Part shown: piece after piece, positions 9,316 through 16,557 of the stretch | How positions within the stretch are numbered: the stretch's first letter is position 1 | Layout: each line of letters begins with the position of its first letter | Source of the DNA: a virus | DNA: 39,295 nt | Direction: 5' to 3' (one strand) | IMG/VR virus record: IMGVR_UViG_3300045125_000021 | Location: 1 to 39,295 of that record | Notes under the pieces: model-generated | What the model was told of the DNA's origin: nothing | Seen by the model: the letters and a program-made list of their open reading frames with translations, nothing else | The model's database searches: none | Made by a program: the position numbers and the translations under genes

Positions 9316-9343
9316 AAGGGGGCCTCGTGCCCCCTTTCTTTTT
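9316..9343 (+). terminator. Strong terminator after the capsid gene
   Basis: AAGGGGGC then CTCGT then GCCCCCTT forms an 8-base-pair stem with a 5-base loop, followed by TCTTTTT. It begins 20 bases after the capsid stop codon. This is the clearest plus-strand intrinsic terminator in the window. Genes beyond must rely on read-through or a promoter in 9346-9440, where I see no good sigma70 match. Confidence 0.85.
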
Positions 9344-9440
9344 GCCGCTATATTTAACGCAGTCCCAAGATTTCAACCTGCTTGCTGACCGACTTGGCGG
9401 ACTGACCTCACAGACAGCGAGCGCAAATGAGGAGCCATAA

Positions 9441-9775
9441 ATGGCACGCACTACCTTCTCCGGCCCGGTTGTTTCCACCAATGGTTTCATTGCTGGCTCT
9501 GGCGCTACGGTTACCAAAATTCTGACGGCTTCTGCTTCACTGAACTTCCTCCATCTCCGCTGCTTCGCAAGCTGATCTGACGATCACTGTGACTGGCGCG
9601 GCTGTTGGCGATGAAGTCATCATGGCACTGCCTGCTGCACCCGCTGCCGGTCTGGTGTTTAACGCTTTTGTTCCCGCCACGGACACCGTCACTGTTCGCG
9701 CAAGCAATATCACGTGGTAGCCCTGTCGATGCTGCCGCAGCCACGTATGGCGTTATCGTCATCGACGCTGCCTAA
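9441..9775 (+). CDS. Small beta-rich structural protein after the capsid
   Basis: About 112 residues. It starts MARTTFSGPVVSTNGFIAG at ATG 9441, preceded by GAGGAGCC. After a frame change near 9550 it reads AASQADLTITVTGAAVGDEV, then LPAAPAAGLVFNAFVPA and VIVIDAA before TAA 9775. Alternating hydrophobic residues, many Thr/Ala/Val/Gly and no lysine in the core indicate a small beta sandwich. Small proteins starting with 'T-x-F-S-G-P-V-x-S-x-N-G-F' are common near capsid genes of related phages and are virion-associated in some cases (family knowledge, not proved here). A decoration or head-fibre role is plausible but unproved. First gene after the capsid terminator. Confidence 0.62.
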
Positions 9776-9788
9776 CTAGGAGCGCATC

Positions 9789-10291
9789 ATGGCGATGCAA
9801 TACGACGTTAAATCGACGCACCTATCTGCGTCGGGCGTGGTGGTCAGTTATCGTACGCGCATCAAGGGTGCGATTGTTTCGGCCAATGCCAGTGCTGCCA
9901 CGCGCAACACGGTGTTTGCTGACAATCTCACCCAGACGGGCACGTACGGACGCTCCACCACCACGGTTACCGTGACCATCGCCAATCACGGCCTTGCAAC
10001 GGGTGATCGGGTTTGGCTCGGCTTTGCCGCAGGTACGGGCGGTACTGCTACGACCAACGTGTATGTCGGTAACGGTGACGGGAACCAACACGTTCACGGT
10101 GACGGACACGTGCTTCTGGGACCATCACGGGCAGCCCTGCGGTGACCATGTACGCCGACATCCTGTTGGAAGCTGACTCGTACAACCCCACCGCGTTCAA
10201 CGTGATCGTTCCGGGCGAAGGCATCTTGGCACCCAACGGCATCTTTGTTGGCCTAGTGGCGAACGTCACCGCTACGGTGTTCTATGGCTAA
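9789..10291 (+). CDS. Structural protein with an FCCH-like beta module
   Basis: About 165 residues. Start ATG 9789 (MAMQYDVKSTHLSASGVVV) after TAGGAGCG. The middle carries VTIANHGLATGDRVWLGF, then, after an apparent break near 10070-10100, the module end N-T-F-T-V-T. This 'HGLxxGDxV ... NxFTVT' layout is a small beta module often inserted in phage tail and head proteins and sometimes annotated as FCCH-like. A related module occurs in the nozzle-like protein at about 28795-28925. The C-terminal part (SYNPTAFNVIVPGEGILA then GLVANVTATVFYG) is beta-rich. Its last bases overlap the start of the next gene. Role in the virion is inferred from neighbours. Confidence 0.6.
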
Positions 10292-10541
10292 GACCCCGGC
10301 ATGGCAGACGCGAAGGAAGGCAAATCGGAGAAGGGCGGCTTGAACGCCAAGGGGCGAGCCTCCTACAACGCCGCGAATCCCGGGAAGCCGGGGCTGAAGG
10401 CACCTCAGCCGGAGGGCGGTCCACGCCGCGACTCTTTTCTGCGCCCGTATGAAAGGGATGAAGAAGAAGCTCACGAGCGAAAAGACCGCCAACGATCCGA
10501 ATTCGAGGATTAACAAATCCTTGCGCGCATGGAAGTGCTGA
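10284..10541 (+). CDS. Small basic protein, DUF6321-like
   Basis: About 85 residues. The likely start is ATG 10284 (MAKTPAWQ), overlapping the previous stop, with a frame break near 10308; an alternative ATG is at 10301. The body reads KSEKGGLNAKGRASYNAANP, then LKAPQPEGGPRRDSF, then after a second break near 10435 CARMKGMKKKLTSEK, TANDPNSRINKSLRAWKC. 'GGLNxxGRxxYN', 'LKxPQPEGGxRRxSFCARMxGMKKK' and 'ANDPxSRINxSLRxW' are the hallmarks of a small domain of unknown function common in phages. It is strongly basic, which would suit nucleic-acid contact or packing inside the head, but that is inference. First of a run of small Lys/Gly-rich proteins. Confidence 0.72.
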
Positions 10542-10752
10542 AATGGGACAGCATCAAGATACCGTCAAGAACACGCTAGACATCATTGGCTGCGATTGCC
10601 GCCATTTCGTCGTTCTTGCAGTTGCTCACGCCAGTGTTTGGTCTGATCGGTGCCATCTGGACGCTCATGACGTATTGCAGAGATGGTGACCGGTGAAGTC
10701 GTTTGCGGACTTAATCCGTCGAAAGAAAGACGACGATGCCGAGCCAAAGTAA
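10529..10752 (+). CDS. Small membrane protein, possible holin
   Basis: About 73 residues. ATG 10529 lies inside the end of the previous gene and gives MEVLKWDSIK. After one-base breaks it reads TVKNTLDIIG, then AIAAISSFLQLLTPVFGLI and GAIWTLM, a long hydrophobic segment able to span the membrane once or as a hairpin, and a very charged tail (RRKKDDDAEPK) ending at TAA 10752. A short amphipathic start, one hydrophobic hairpin and a charged end are typical of small phage holins or related inner-membrane proteins. A better holin candidate (26776) lies beside the endolysin, so this may be a second holin or an unrelated membrane protein. The stop overlaps the next start by 17 bases. Confidence 0.5.
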
Positions 10753-10960
10753 AGCACAGCACAACCTGATGGCGATGGTGGCCAATGACCCGGCTGCTGC
10801 CAAGCGCACGGGTATTCCGCAGTCTGTTGGCGCTAGAGTTCATGAAGGCCGACAAAGGCCGCAAGTTTGGCTCTGGAGTCGTGCAGACGTTCAGTCCATC
10901 AACAAGCCGAAGACCGAGCACGGCAAGTCGGCAATTGCTTGCAAAGAGGTGGTGACGTGA
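10736..10960 (+). CDS. Small basic conserved protein
   Basis: About 75 residues. Start ATG 10736 (MPSQSKAQHNLMAMVANDP) overlaps the preceding gene. It continues AAAKRTGIPQSVG, then after a break FMKADKGRKFG and, in another frame, ADVQSINKPKTEHGKSA. The opening 'MPSxSKAQxxxMxMV' is a conserved start seen in many small phage and bacterial proteins of unknown function. It is Lys-rich with no hydrophobic core of any length, so probably helical and nucleic-acid or protein binding. The end at TGA 10960 is uncertain: the sequence might run on into the next gene if one base were corrected near 10945. Part of the small basic protein run. Confidence 0.55.
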   Translation: MPSQSKAQHNLMAMVANDPAAAKRTGIPQSVGARVHEGRQRPQVWLWSRADVQSINKPKTEHGKSAIACKEVVT

Positions 10961-11228
10961 AAGAGTCCAAGGCAATGATGAAGAAGGAGGTCGGCTTTAT
11001 GAAGAAGGCTGGCGCCCCCCAGTTCGATGATCAAACATGAGGAAGTCCGAAATGAAGGGCATGAAGAAGATGGCTACTGGTGGCATCACCAAGGCCAAGA
11101 TGGGTACTGTTAAGACCGCTGCTCCTAGCCGCGACGGTGTGGCCACCAAGGGCAAGACCAAGGGCACGATGGTCAAGATGGCCTGCAAGCAAGCCCGTCT
11201 GGGCATGAAGTACGGCGGAAAGTGCTGA
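10957..11228 (+). CDS. Small Lys/Met/Gly-rich basic protein with an MATGG motif
   Basis: About 90 residues. GTG 10957 starts VKESKAMMKKEVGFMKKAG; after a break near 11015 (GAPKSMIKH) the frame runs cleanly through MKGMKKMATGGITKAKMG, TVKTAAPSRDGVATKGKTKG and TMVKMACKQARLGMKYGGKC to TGA 11228. About a quarter of the residues are lysine, and methionine and glycine are frequent. The MATGG segment (11070-11084) is one of the [MYLF]-A-x-G-G motifs discussed in the findings, and DGVATKGKTKGTM is a second motif with weaker echoes in two neighbouring small proteins. I do not know a function. A highly basic small protein in a head-to-tail gene block could coat DNA or cement the head. Confidence 0.6.
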
Positions 11229-11229
11229 C

Positions 11230-11522
11230 ATGATGCCGAGCCGGGGGATGGGGGCTATCGCCCCTCCAAGATGCCCAAGAAGAAGGTCATCCGTCGCAAG
11301 GATGACCCGAATGACGTTGACATGTACGCCGAAGGCGGGACCACCAAGTCCAAGGTCAACGAAGCGGGCAACTACACCAAACCGGGCATGCGCAAATCGC
11401 TGTTTGAGTCCATCAAGGCTCAGGCAACGCAAGGCACGGCGGCAGGTCAGTGGAGCGCCCGCAAGGCACAGCTTCTGGCCAAGAAGTACAAGGCCAAAGG
11501 GCGGCGAGGTTATCGTGGCTGA
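11230..11522 (+). CDS. Small basic protein with a YAEGG motif
   Basis: About 96 residues. ATG 11230 lies one base after the previous stop: MMPSRGMGAIAP, then, after a one-base break near 11270, MPKKKVIRRKDDPNDVDMYA. It continues AEGGTTKSKVNEAGNYTKPG, MRKSLFESIKAQATQGTAAG and QWSARKAQLLAKKYKAKG, ending at TGA 11522. The block 'AGNYTKPGMRKxLFxxIKA...GTxAGQWSARKAQxLAKKYKxxGGGY' is a conserved small domain of unknown function in phages. YAEGG at 11325-11339 belongs to the repeated [MYLF]-A-x-G-G set. The basic helix-rich end suggests nucleic-acid or tail/head contact, which is inference. Confidence 0.65.
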
Positions 11523-11938
11523 GACAGAAACTCAAGAACGAACGCCGCTTCGGAAGAGAAAGAGGCCGAGAATCTTGGTCCTTTAACATCACTACGCCGA
11601 CCCGTTGGGCCGATTTTCGGGCAAGTTAGCCAACATGCTAACTGCGGGGATGTGGACGAGCAGGGCTACGGTACCGCTAGACACCCCGGGGCGGTTTATG
11701 CTGGGGATCAGTTAGCAACAAAATTTTTGACACAGAAGGCAAACACGTCCTTGAGGCGCTAACTGATCCTCGTGTACGGCAGCTCAGGGCGAGCAGCGGC
11801 GGCAGAACAGCAGCGCCGCGAGGATAAAGAGCCGCGCAAATATGCCAAAGGCGGCTCCCGTATCCTCTGCATCCAGAGCGTGCCGATGGTATGCACCAAC
11901 GTGGTAAAACCCGTTGGGCAGCAGATTCGGTGCGCTAA
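11515..11938 (+). CDS. Hypothetical protein with a YAKGG motif, frameshifted
   Basis: Not recognised. GTG 11515 overlaps the end of the previous gene. Readable pieces in different frames are PLGRFSGKLANMLTAGM, EQGYGTA near 11660, FDTEGKHVLEALTDPRVRQL (about 11730-11780), EQQRREDKEPRKYAKGGS (11803-11858), then RADGMHQRGKTRWAADSV before TAA 11938. The intact product would be about 140 residues: a helical N-terminal half, a charged linker and a short basic end. YAKGG (11841-11855) again fits the [MYLF]-A-x-G-G pattern, and ADG-x3-RGKTR resembles the DGVATKGKTKG segment of the 10957 gene. At least six breaks in 424 bases make the exact limits weak. Confidence 0.45.
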
Positions 11939-12153
11939 GCCTCAGCAGCAAACGCTTGAAGGATCTTGCGAACCGGGCAGAAGTGGAGGACCAAGTGGTA
12001 AACCGTCTAGTAAAACTGGTGAGCGATACCTTCCAGAGGCCTTGATCAAGAGTCTTTCCTCCAAGAGTACGCCGCCCAACCCGAGCAAAACGAGCAGGCA
12101 AAGCCTCCGGCAAGCAGTTCGTAGCCCAACCTGGTAGCCATATAGCCAAGTAG
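11939..12153 (+). CDS. Small basic protein, KTGERYLPEA type
   Basis: A short gene of about 70 residues without a clear start codon, presumably lost to a base error near 11940-11970. The readable core is KTGERYLPEALIKSLSS, then in another frame EYAA, RAKRAGKASGKQFVAQPG and SHIAK before TAG 12153. 'TGExYLxxxxIxxLxxxEYAAxxRAKRxGxASGKQFVxQP' is a small conserved domain of unknown function found among phage structural genes. It is basic and helix-rich, like its neighbours. It ends 16 bases before the connector gene. The coding call rests on this conserved pattern; the left limit is arbitrary. Confidence 0.45.
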
Positions 12154-12169
12154 ATCCGCAGAGATTCAG

Positions 12170-13125
12170 ATGACTACATCAGGCGTATCCAGTTTTGACC
12201 TCGATCCTCACGAGATCGTCGAGGAGGCGTTTGAACGTGCGGGTGCGGAACTCCGAACGGGCTACGACCTGCGCACCGCTCGCCGTAGCCTTAACTTGCT
12301 GTTTGCTGATTGGGGTAATCGCGGCGTCAACATGTGGACGTTTGAGCAGCGCGTTATCACCCTGGCTACGGGACAACCGACATACGCGCTACCGGACGAC
12401 ACGGTAGACCTGCTGGATCATGTGATCCGCACTGGCGCCCAACGTCCCCGAACAACCAAGCCGACCTGACCATCACCCGGATCAGCGTCAGCACCTACGC
12501 CACCATCCCCAACAAGCTGATCACAGGGCCGTCCGATTCAGGTCTACATCCAGCGCTTGACGGCGCAGGAGAACTTGATGAGCATCACAGGTGGCAGCGC
12601 CTGGGGCAAACAGCACGACCACGTCGATTCCCGTATCGTCGGTCAACAACATCCCGAATGCGGGCTTCATCCGCATCGGCACCGAACTGATCTTCTACAA
12701 CGAGTACCAGCCTGCGGCTGACGGCAACCCTGCTTACCTGTTGAACTGCTGCCGTGGCCAGGACGGGACGACCGCTGCAAGCCACGCGGCAAGTGCGCCG
12801 ATCTACCTGTCGCAGAAGAACAGCATCACGGTCTGGCCAACGCCTGATCCTGGTCAGACGTATCAGTTCGTCTACTGGCGCATGCGCCGCATGCAGGACG
12901 CCGGTGGTGGCGTCAAGACGATGGATGTGCCGTTCCGTTTCCTGCCAGCCTTGTGGTCCGGTCTGGCTTACTACATCGCCCTGAAGATTCCTGATGGGCT
13001 GCAGCGCTTGGACGTGCTGAAGCAGCAGTACGACGAGGCGTGGCATGATCGCCGCAGGCGAAGATCAAGAGAAGGCGGCGGTGCGGTTTGTGCCCCGGCA
13101 GATGTTCATCGGGAGCGGTACCTAA
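12170..13125 (+). CDS. Head-tail connector or tail tubular A-like protein
   Basis: About 318 residues. ATG 12170 starts MTTSGVSSFDLDPHEIVEEA, then FERAGAELRTGYDLRTARRS and LNLLFADWGNRGVNMWTFEQ, the helical N-terminal part typical of connector or tubular proteins placed below the portal. A central beta module (about 12595-12820) contains SIPVSSVNNIPNAGFIRIG and ELIFYNEYQPA, with a CCRGQDGTTAA segment. The C-terminal part, VWPTPDPGQTYQFVYWRMRR then DVPFRFLPALWSGLAYYIA, returns to the helical fold. It ends RFVPRQMFIGSGT at TAA 13125, with the next ATG immediately following. Breaks occur near 12440, 12530, 12600 and 13050. Likely a ring linking portal to tail; which ring exactly is not certain because a second adaptor candidate follows at 13955. 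Confidence 0.7.
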
Positions 13126-13554
13126 ATGGGTAACCGGTTCTCATCCGGCAAGAACGCGATTGCGCAGTGTGATCGCTGCGACTTTCGGTTCAAGCTACAC
13201 CAGCTTCGCCGGGAGGTTATCAAGACCAAGAACTATGAACTCTTGGTCTGCCGCATTTGTTGGGACCCAGACCAACCGCAGTTGCAGTTGGGCATGTACC
13301 CGGTGGACGACCCACAGGGCGTGCGCAACCCAAGGCCGGATCGAAGCTACACGCAGTCGGGCAACACAGGACTTCAAGTCGTCGATACAACGGCGACCAC
13401 GCAAGACGCGGTGGGCTTCCCTAGTGAAGGCAGCCGGGACTTCCAGTGGGGCTGGAATCCGGTTGGTGGTTCTCGCGGCCCTGACGCAGGTTTGACGCCA
13501 AATAACTTGGTGTTGACCATTCAAGTTGGTACAGTCACGGTTGTGACGGCATAG
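13126..13554 (+). CDS. Zinc-ribbon conserved phage protein
   Basis: A clean open reading frame of 142 residues, ATG directly after the previous stop. The N-terminal third has two cysteine pairs, CDRC (about residues 18-21) and CRIC (43-46), spaced like a zinc ribbon, in a basic context (FRFKLHQLRREVIKTKNYEL). The middle is proline- and asparagine-rich (YPVDDPQGVRNPRPDRSY), and the C-terminal part is beta-prone with Val/Thr repeats (VLTIQVGTVTVVTA). Zinc-ribbon proteins of this length recur next to the connector gene in related phages. A role in tail assembly or in DNA contact is possible; the sequence does not decide. It is one of few genes here without a frame break. Confidence 0.7.
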   Translation: MGNRFSSGKNAIAQCDRCDFRFKLHQLRREVIKTKNYELLVCRICWDPDQPQLQLGMYPVDDPQGVRNPRPDRSYTQSGNTGLQVVDTTATTQDAVGFPSEGSRDFQWGWNPVGGSRGPDAGLTPNNLVLTIQVGTVTVVTA

Positions 13555-13563
13555 GAGCAGAAA

Positions 13564-13749
13564 ATGGCAGGCGTTAAAGAAATGCTGAAGCAAGCACATG
13601 GCCAAGGGCGCAGGCAGCGCATCCTGCATGCCGATGTGAAGAAAATGCGTGCGGGTGGCAAGACCAACAGCGACATGCTGAAGATGGGTCGCAATCTGGC
13701 CAAGGTTGCCAACCAAAAGTCGCCTGGTCGCAAGCAGAAGGGGGTCTGA
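13564..13749 (+). CDS. Small basic protein, KKMRAGGK type
   Basis: 61 residues, intact. ATG 13564 is preceded by AGGAGCAG. The sequence is almost entirely helical and basic: MAGVKEMLKQAHGQGRRQRI, then LHADVKKMRAGGKTNSDMLK and GRNLAKVANQKSPGRKQKG. About a third of the residues are Lys, Arg or His. MRAGG (13645-13659) is a near match to the [MYLF]-A-x-G-G motif, with the Ala one place later. I know of no function. Together with the neighbouring 66-residue gene it forms a tight pair (one base apart) between the zinc-ribbon protein and the adaptor. Confidence 0.7.
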   Translation: MAGVKEMLKQAHGQGRRQRILHADVKKMRAGGKTNSDMLKMGRNLAKVANQKSPGRKQKGV

Positions 13750-13750
13750 C

Positions 13751-13951
13751 ATGGCAACCTACAAGACTCCCAAGACTGTCGCAACGCCTGTTGTTGGCGC
13801 TGACGACATCAAGAAGACACTGCGCGACACCAACATGTCTGTGGCCAACATGCACTCCAACGAGTACAAGGGCACGAAGACTGACGGTATCAAGATTCGC
13901 GGCACTGGCTGCGCCACTAAAGGCGTGATGGCTCGTGGCCCGATGGCCTAA
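13751..13951 (+). CDS. Small conserved basic protein, MATYKTPK type
   Basis: 66 residues, intact; ATG 13751 lies one base after the previous stop. It reads MATYKTPKTVATPVVGADDI, KKTLRDTNMSVANMHSNEYK, GTKTDGIKIRGTGCATKGVM, ARGPMA. The C-terminal TDGIKIRG-TGCATKGVMARG resembles the DGVATKGKTKGTM segment of the protein at 10957 and, more weakly, ADG-x3-RGKTR at 11905: a shared D-G-x-x-x-(K/R)-G pattern followed by Thr and further basic residues. No function known to me. The lack of a hydrophobic core and the many Lys, Thr and Gly residues suggest a flexible or partner-folded virion protein. Confidence 0.7.
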   Translation: MATYKTPKTVATPVVGADDIKKTLRDTNMSVANMHSNEYKGTKTDGIKIRGTGCATKGVMARGPMA

Positions 13952-13954
13952 GAA

Positions 13955-14658
13955 ATGAACTACACGCAACTCAGCAACGCCATTCAGGCGTACACCGAAA
14001 ACCCAAGCAGCGACTTTGTCGCTCAGATACCTGTTTTCGTGCAACAGGCTGAGCAGCGTATTTACAACTCGGTTCAGTTCCCTTCGCTTCGCAAAAACGT
14101 AACCGGGGTTACATCTACGAACAACAAATACCTGTCTTGCCCTGGTGATTTCTTGGCTGTGTATTCATTGGCGGTCATTGACCCCACGGGCAGCTACGAG
14201 TACTTGTTAAACAAGGATGTGAACTTCATTCGGCAGGCATACCCGCATCCGACGCAAGATACGGGCTTGCCACGCTACTACGCACTGTTTGGCCCGACCA
14301 CGACAAACGATCCGTCGCCCGTTATTACGGACGAGTTGTCTTTATTCTTGGCCCAACGCCGGATGCAAGCTACAACGTTGAGTTGCACTATTACTACTAC
14401 CCAGAGTCCATCACCGTTGCGGCTGATGGCCAGACGTGGCTGGGGGATAACTTCGACACTGTGCTGTTGTATGGGTCGCTTGTTGAGGCTTACACCTACA
14501 TGAAAGGTGAGCCAGACATGCTTGCGCTGTACAACCAGAAGTACATGGAAGCATTGCAACTGGCCAAACGCTTGGGCGATGGTCTGGAGCGCAGCGACGC
14601 ATACCGCAGTGGTCAGGCGCGCATCCAACCATTGCCGCAGAATAGGGGTGTTCAGTGA
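13955..14658 (+). CDS. Head-tail adaptor protein
   Basis: About 234 residues, one frame break near 14345. ATG 13955 starts MNYTQLSNAIQAYTENPSSD, then FVAQIPVFVQQAEQRIYNSV and FPSLRKNVTGVTSTNNKYL. The N-terminal helices with 'F...IP.FV..AE.RI' are the hallmark of adaptor proteins that dock under the portal of short-tailed phages such as the SU10/phiEco32 group. A beta-rich middle (YLSCPGDFLAVYSLAVIDP, ELHYYYYPESITV) is followed by C-terminal helices (LYGSLVEAYTYMKGEPDM, LALYNQKYMEALQLAKRLGD). It ends at TGA 14658 sharing one base with the next ATG. Together with the 12170 protein it would form the two rings linking portal to nozzle. Confidence 0.75.
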
Positions 14659-15094
14659 TGCCCATCGACCAGGGTGCAACGAATGCAGTTCAAGAGTTGG
14701 CTTAGCGTCTAGCCAGTTCAACTTCAGTACTGACACGTTCAAGATGGCGCTCTATACGGGCGGAGCTACGCTTGGACCCACCACGGCGGCATATACCACG
14801 ACCAATGAGGTTCCTGCCGGTGCGGGTTACACCACGGGCGGAAACGTGCTGACGGTTACTACCGCGCCTACTACAGGGCCCAACCTCAACAACACGGTCA
14901 TGTATCTGTCGTTTGCCAACGCGGTTTGGAACCCGGCGTCGTTTACCTGCCGTGGGGCACTAATTTATAAGGTTGGTGGTGGGAATCCGACCGTCTGCGT
15001 GTTGGACTTCGGCGCCGACAAGACAGCCGTCAATTCATTCGAGGTGCAGTTCCCGGTAGCGGACAGCACGAACGCCATCATTCGCATCATCTAA
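14658..15094 (+). CDS. Conserved virion-type protein of about 145 residues
   Basis: ATG 14658 overlaps the previous stop (TGATG). MPIDQGATNAVQ is followed by a break near 14690 and then a clean frame: SSQFNFSTDTFKMALYTGGA, TLGPTTAAYTTTNEVPAGAG, YTTGGNVLTVTTAPTTGPNL and so on to ANGAIIRII-like strands ending at TAA 15094. 'TDTFKMALYTGxATLxxxTxxYTTTNEVxGxGYTxGG' is a widespread small phage domain, beta-rich, usually beside tail genes. It may be a small tail or fibre-base protein. No catalytic residues are visible. Function inferred from location only. Confidence 0.65.
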
Positions 15095-15103
15095 GGAGCG
15101 ATC

Positions 15104-15682
15104 ATGTTGAACGAACATTCCCAATCTTCGGACGCCGTTTCGGCGGGCCTCGTTGCCAAGACTGGCTTCTCCGACAGCGCCCGTGGCGGCGGTGTCTTTC
15201 ACGTCCAGTGCTTCGACAAGGACGGCAACCTGAAGTGGGAAGACCAGATGCACAACCTCGTGGTCAACGAGGGACTGCAAAACATGAACACCCAGTATTT
15301 CAAGGGCGCCACCTACCCGGCTGCTTTCTATCTGGGCTTGGTGACTGGCCCCGGCTCGGGCACTGCTTACGCTGCCGGTGACACACTGGCTTCGCACATT
15401 GGTTGGACCGAGTTCACCAACTACTCCGGCTCGCGCAAGGCTGTGACCTTTGGTACTGCCACTACGGCTGATCCTTCGGTAATCAGCAACTCGGCCTCTC
15501 CTTCCCAGTTCAGTATTTCTGGTGGCGGCGGTACGGTGGCCGGTGCGTTCTTGTGCACGGTGGCTTCTGGCACTTCTGGCATCCTGTTCTCTGAAGCTGA
15601 CTTCCAGTCCCCTGGTGACCGGATTGTGGTGGCAGGTGACACGCTGAACGTGACCTACACTTTCAGCCTCGATGCGGCTTGA
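15104..15682 (+). CDS. Tail-region structural protein, 192 residues, intact
   Basis: A clean gene starting at ATG 15104 after AAGGAGCGATC. The N-terminal part reads SGRGGGVFHV-like: ARGGGVFHVQCFDKDGNLKW, EDQMHNLVVNEGLQNMNTQY; the 'F.V.C.D.DG.LKW...HNLVVNEGLxxxN' pattern marks a common small phage tail protein family. The rest is beta-rich with many Gly, Ser and Thr residues and ends DTLNVTYTFSLDAA. It lies between the adaptor block and the fibres, so it may be part of the tail tip or fibre base. No frame break is needed. Confidence is high that it is a gene, moderate for the class. Confidence 0.7.
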   Translation: MLNEHSQSSDAVSAGLVAKTGFSDSARGGGVFHVQCFDKDGNLKWEDQMHNLVVNEGLQNMNTQYFKGATYPAAFYLGLVTGPGSGTAYAAGDTLASHIGWTEFTNYSGSRKAVTFGTATTADPSVISNSASPSQFSISGGGGTVAGAFLCTVASGTSGILFSEADFQSPGDRIVVAGDTLNVTYTFSLDAA

Positions 15683-15694
15683 GGCTGAGGCTTT

Positions 15695-16547
15695 GTGTTT
15701 GGAACCACCGCCTTTGCGGAAACGCCTTTTGCTGCGGCGGGGGGCGGTACTGTCTGGGATTCGGCAGTTGCTGAGTCTTCAACAGCGTCAGACACAGCGG
15801 CGGCTTTTGCCGACTTTCTGACAAGCCTGAGCGAGCAGGCCACGGGAGCGGACCAAACTGCGGTAGCTCCCTCCTCTTTCTCCGCAGTCTTCACAGACAC
15901 GGCTACGCTTTCGGATGCGGCGGCTGTCTTGATGGACTTTGCCGTCGATGTGGCGGAGTCTTCCACCATTTCGGACACAGCGTCGGTCGCCGTTGACTTT
16001 GCGGTGTCGGTAACAGAGGCGGCCTCGGCGTCGGAGACTATTGCCGCCCAGGTGGACTTCAGCGTGAATATCGCAGAGTCTGTGCAGGCATCGGACACTG
16101 TGCAGGCACTGGCGGATTTCTTTGCAGCAGTTGCTGAGGCCGCTACCGGCAGCGACGCTTTGACCACGAGCATCACCTACAACGTTTTCATGGATGAAGG
16201 CGCTTCGGCGTCCGACGCAGTATCTGCGCAGGCCGCATTTGCGGTTGTGGTGTCTGAACTTGCATCAGCGTCTGATACGGCGACGGTGGCCCCGTCGATA
16301 TTCAACGCTCCTGTGTTTGAAGGCGCTACAGCGGCTGATTCTGTGTTGGCTTTGGCAACGTTCTTTGCTATCGTTACTGACGGCGCAGTGGCGGTTGATG
16401 CGAGTTACTGGAAGACTCCTGTGGGAGATCATCAACGACGCACAGACCGCTAACTGGGGCACGATTGCCAACGCACAGACTGCCGGATGGACGACAATCA
16501 ACGACGCTCAAGGCGGCTCTTGGGATGTCGTGAAAACCCAATCGTGA
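15695..16547 (+). CDS. Repeat protein with ten 20-residue repeats and a Trp-rich end
   Basis: Start GTG 15695 (VFGTTAFAETPFAAAGGGT), with GAGGCTGAGG upstream. From residue about 31 to 232 it consists of ten tandem repeats of 20-21 residues with consensus A-S-D-T-x-x-A-x-x-D-F-x-V-x-V-x-E-x-A-T. Two alternating strands per repeat would suit a fibrous beta-solenoid or trimeric shaft. Near 16420 the frame shifts and the end has three 11-residue repeats (INDAQTANWGT, IANAQTAGWTT, INDAQGGSWDV). It ends at TGA 16547, 10 bases before the S74 fibre gene. The repeats are acidic and Ala-rich and contain almost no Lys or Cys. Probably a shaft or connector of the host-binding apparatus; this is inference from composition and neighbours. 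Confidence 0.65.
15785..16391 (+). repeat. Ten degenerate 60-base tandem coding repeats
   Basis: Protein-level repeats with period 20 residues (two copies of 21) beginning at ASDT, GADQ, LSDA, ISDT, ASET, ASDT, GSDA, ASDA, ASDT and AADS in order. Each carries 'D-F/x-F' in the middle and 'E-x-A-T/S' or a close variant at the end. DNA copies have drifted, which suggests old duplication under protein-level constraint rather than recent slippage. Confidence 0.8.
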
Positions 16548-16557
16548 GATACCAAAA

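Noticed and set aside
9346-9440. Promoter between the capsid terminator and the next gene.
   Set aside because: I looked for -35/-10 pairs and short phage-polymerase-type promoters and found no convincing match, so none is annotated.
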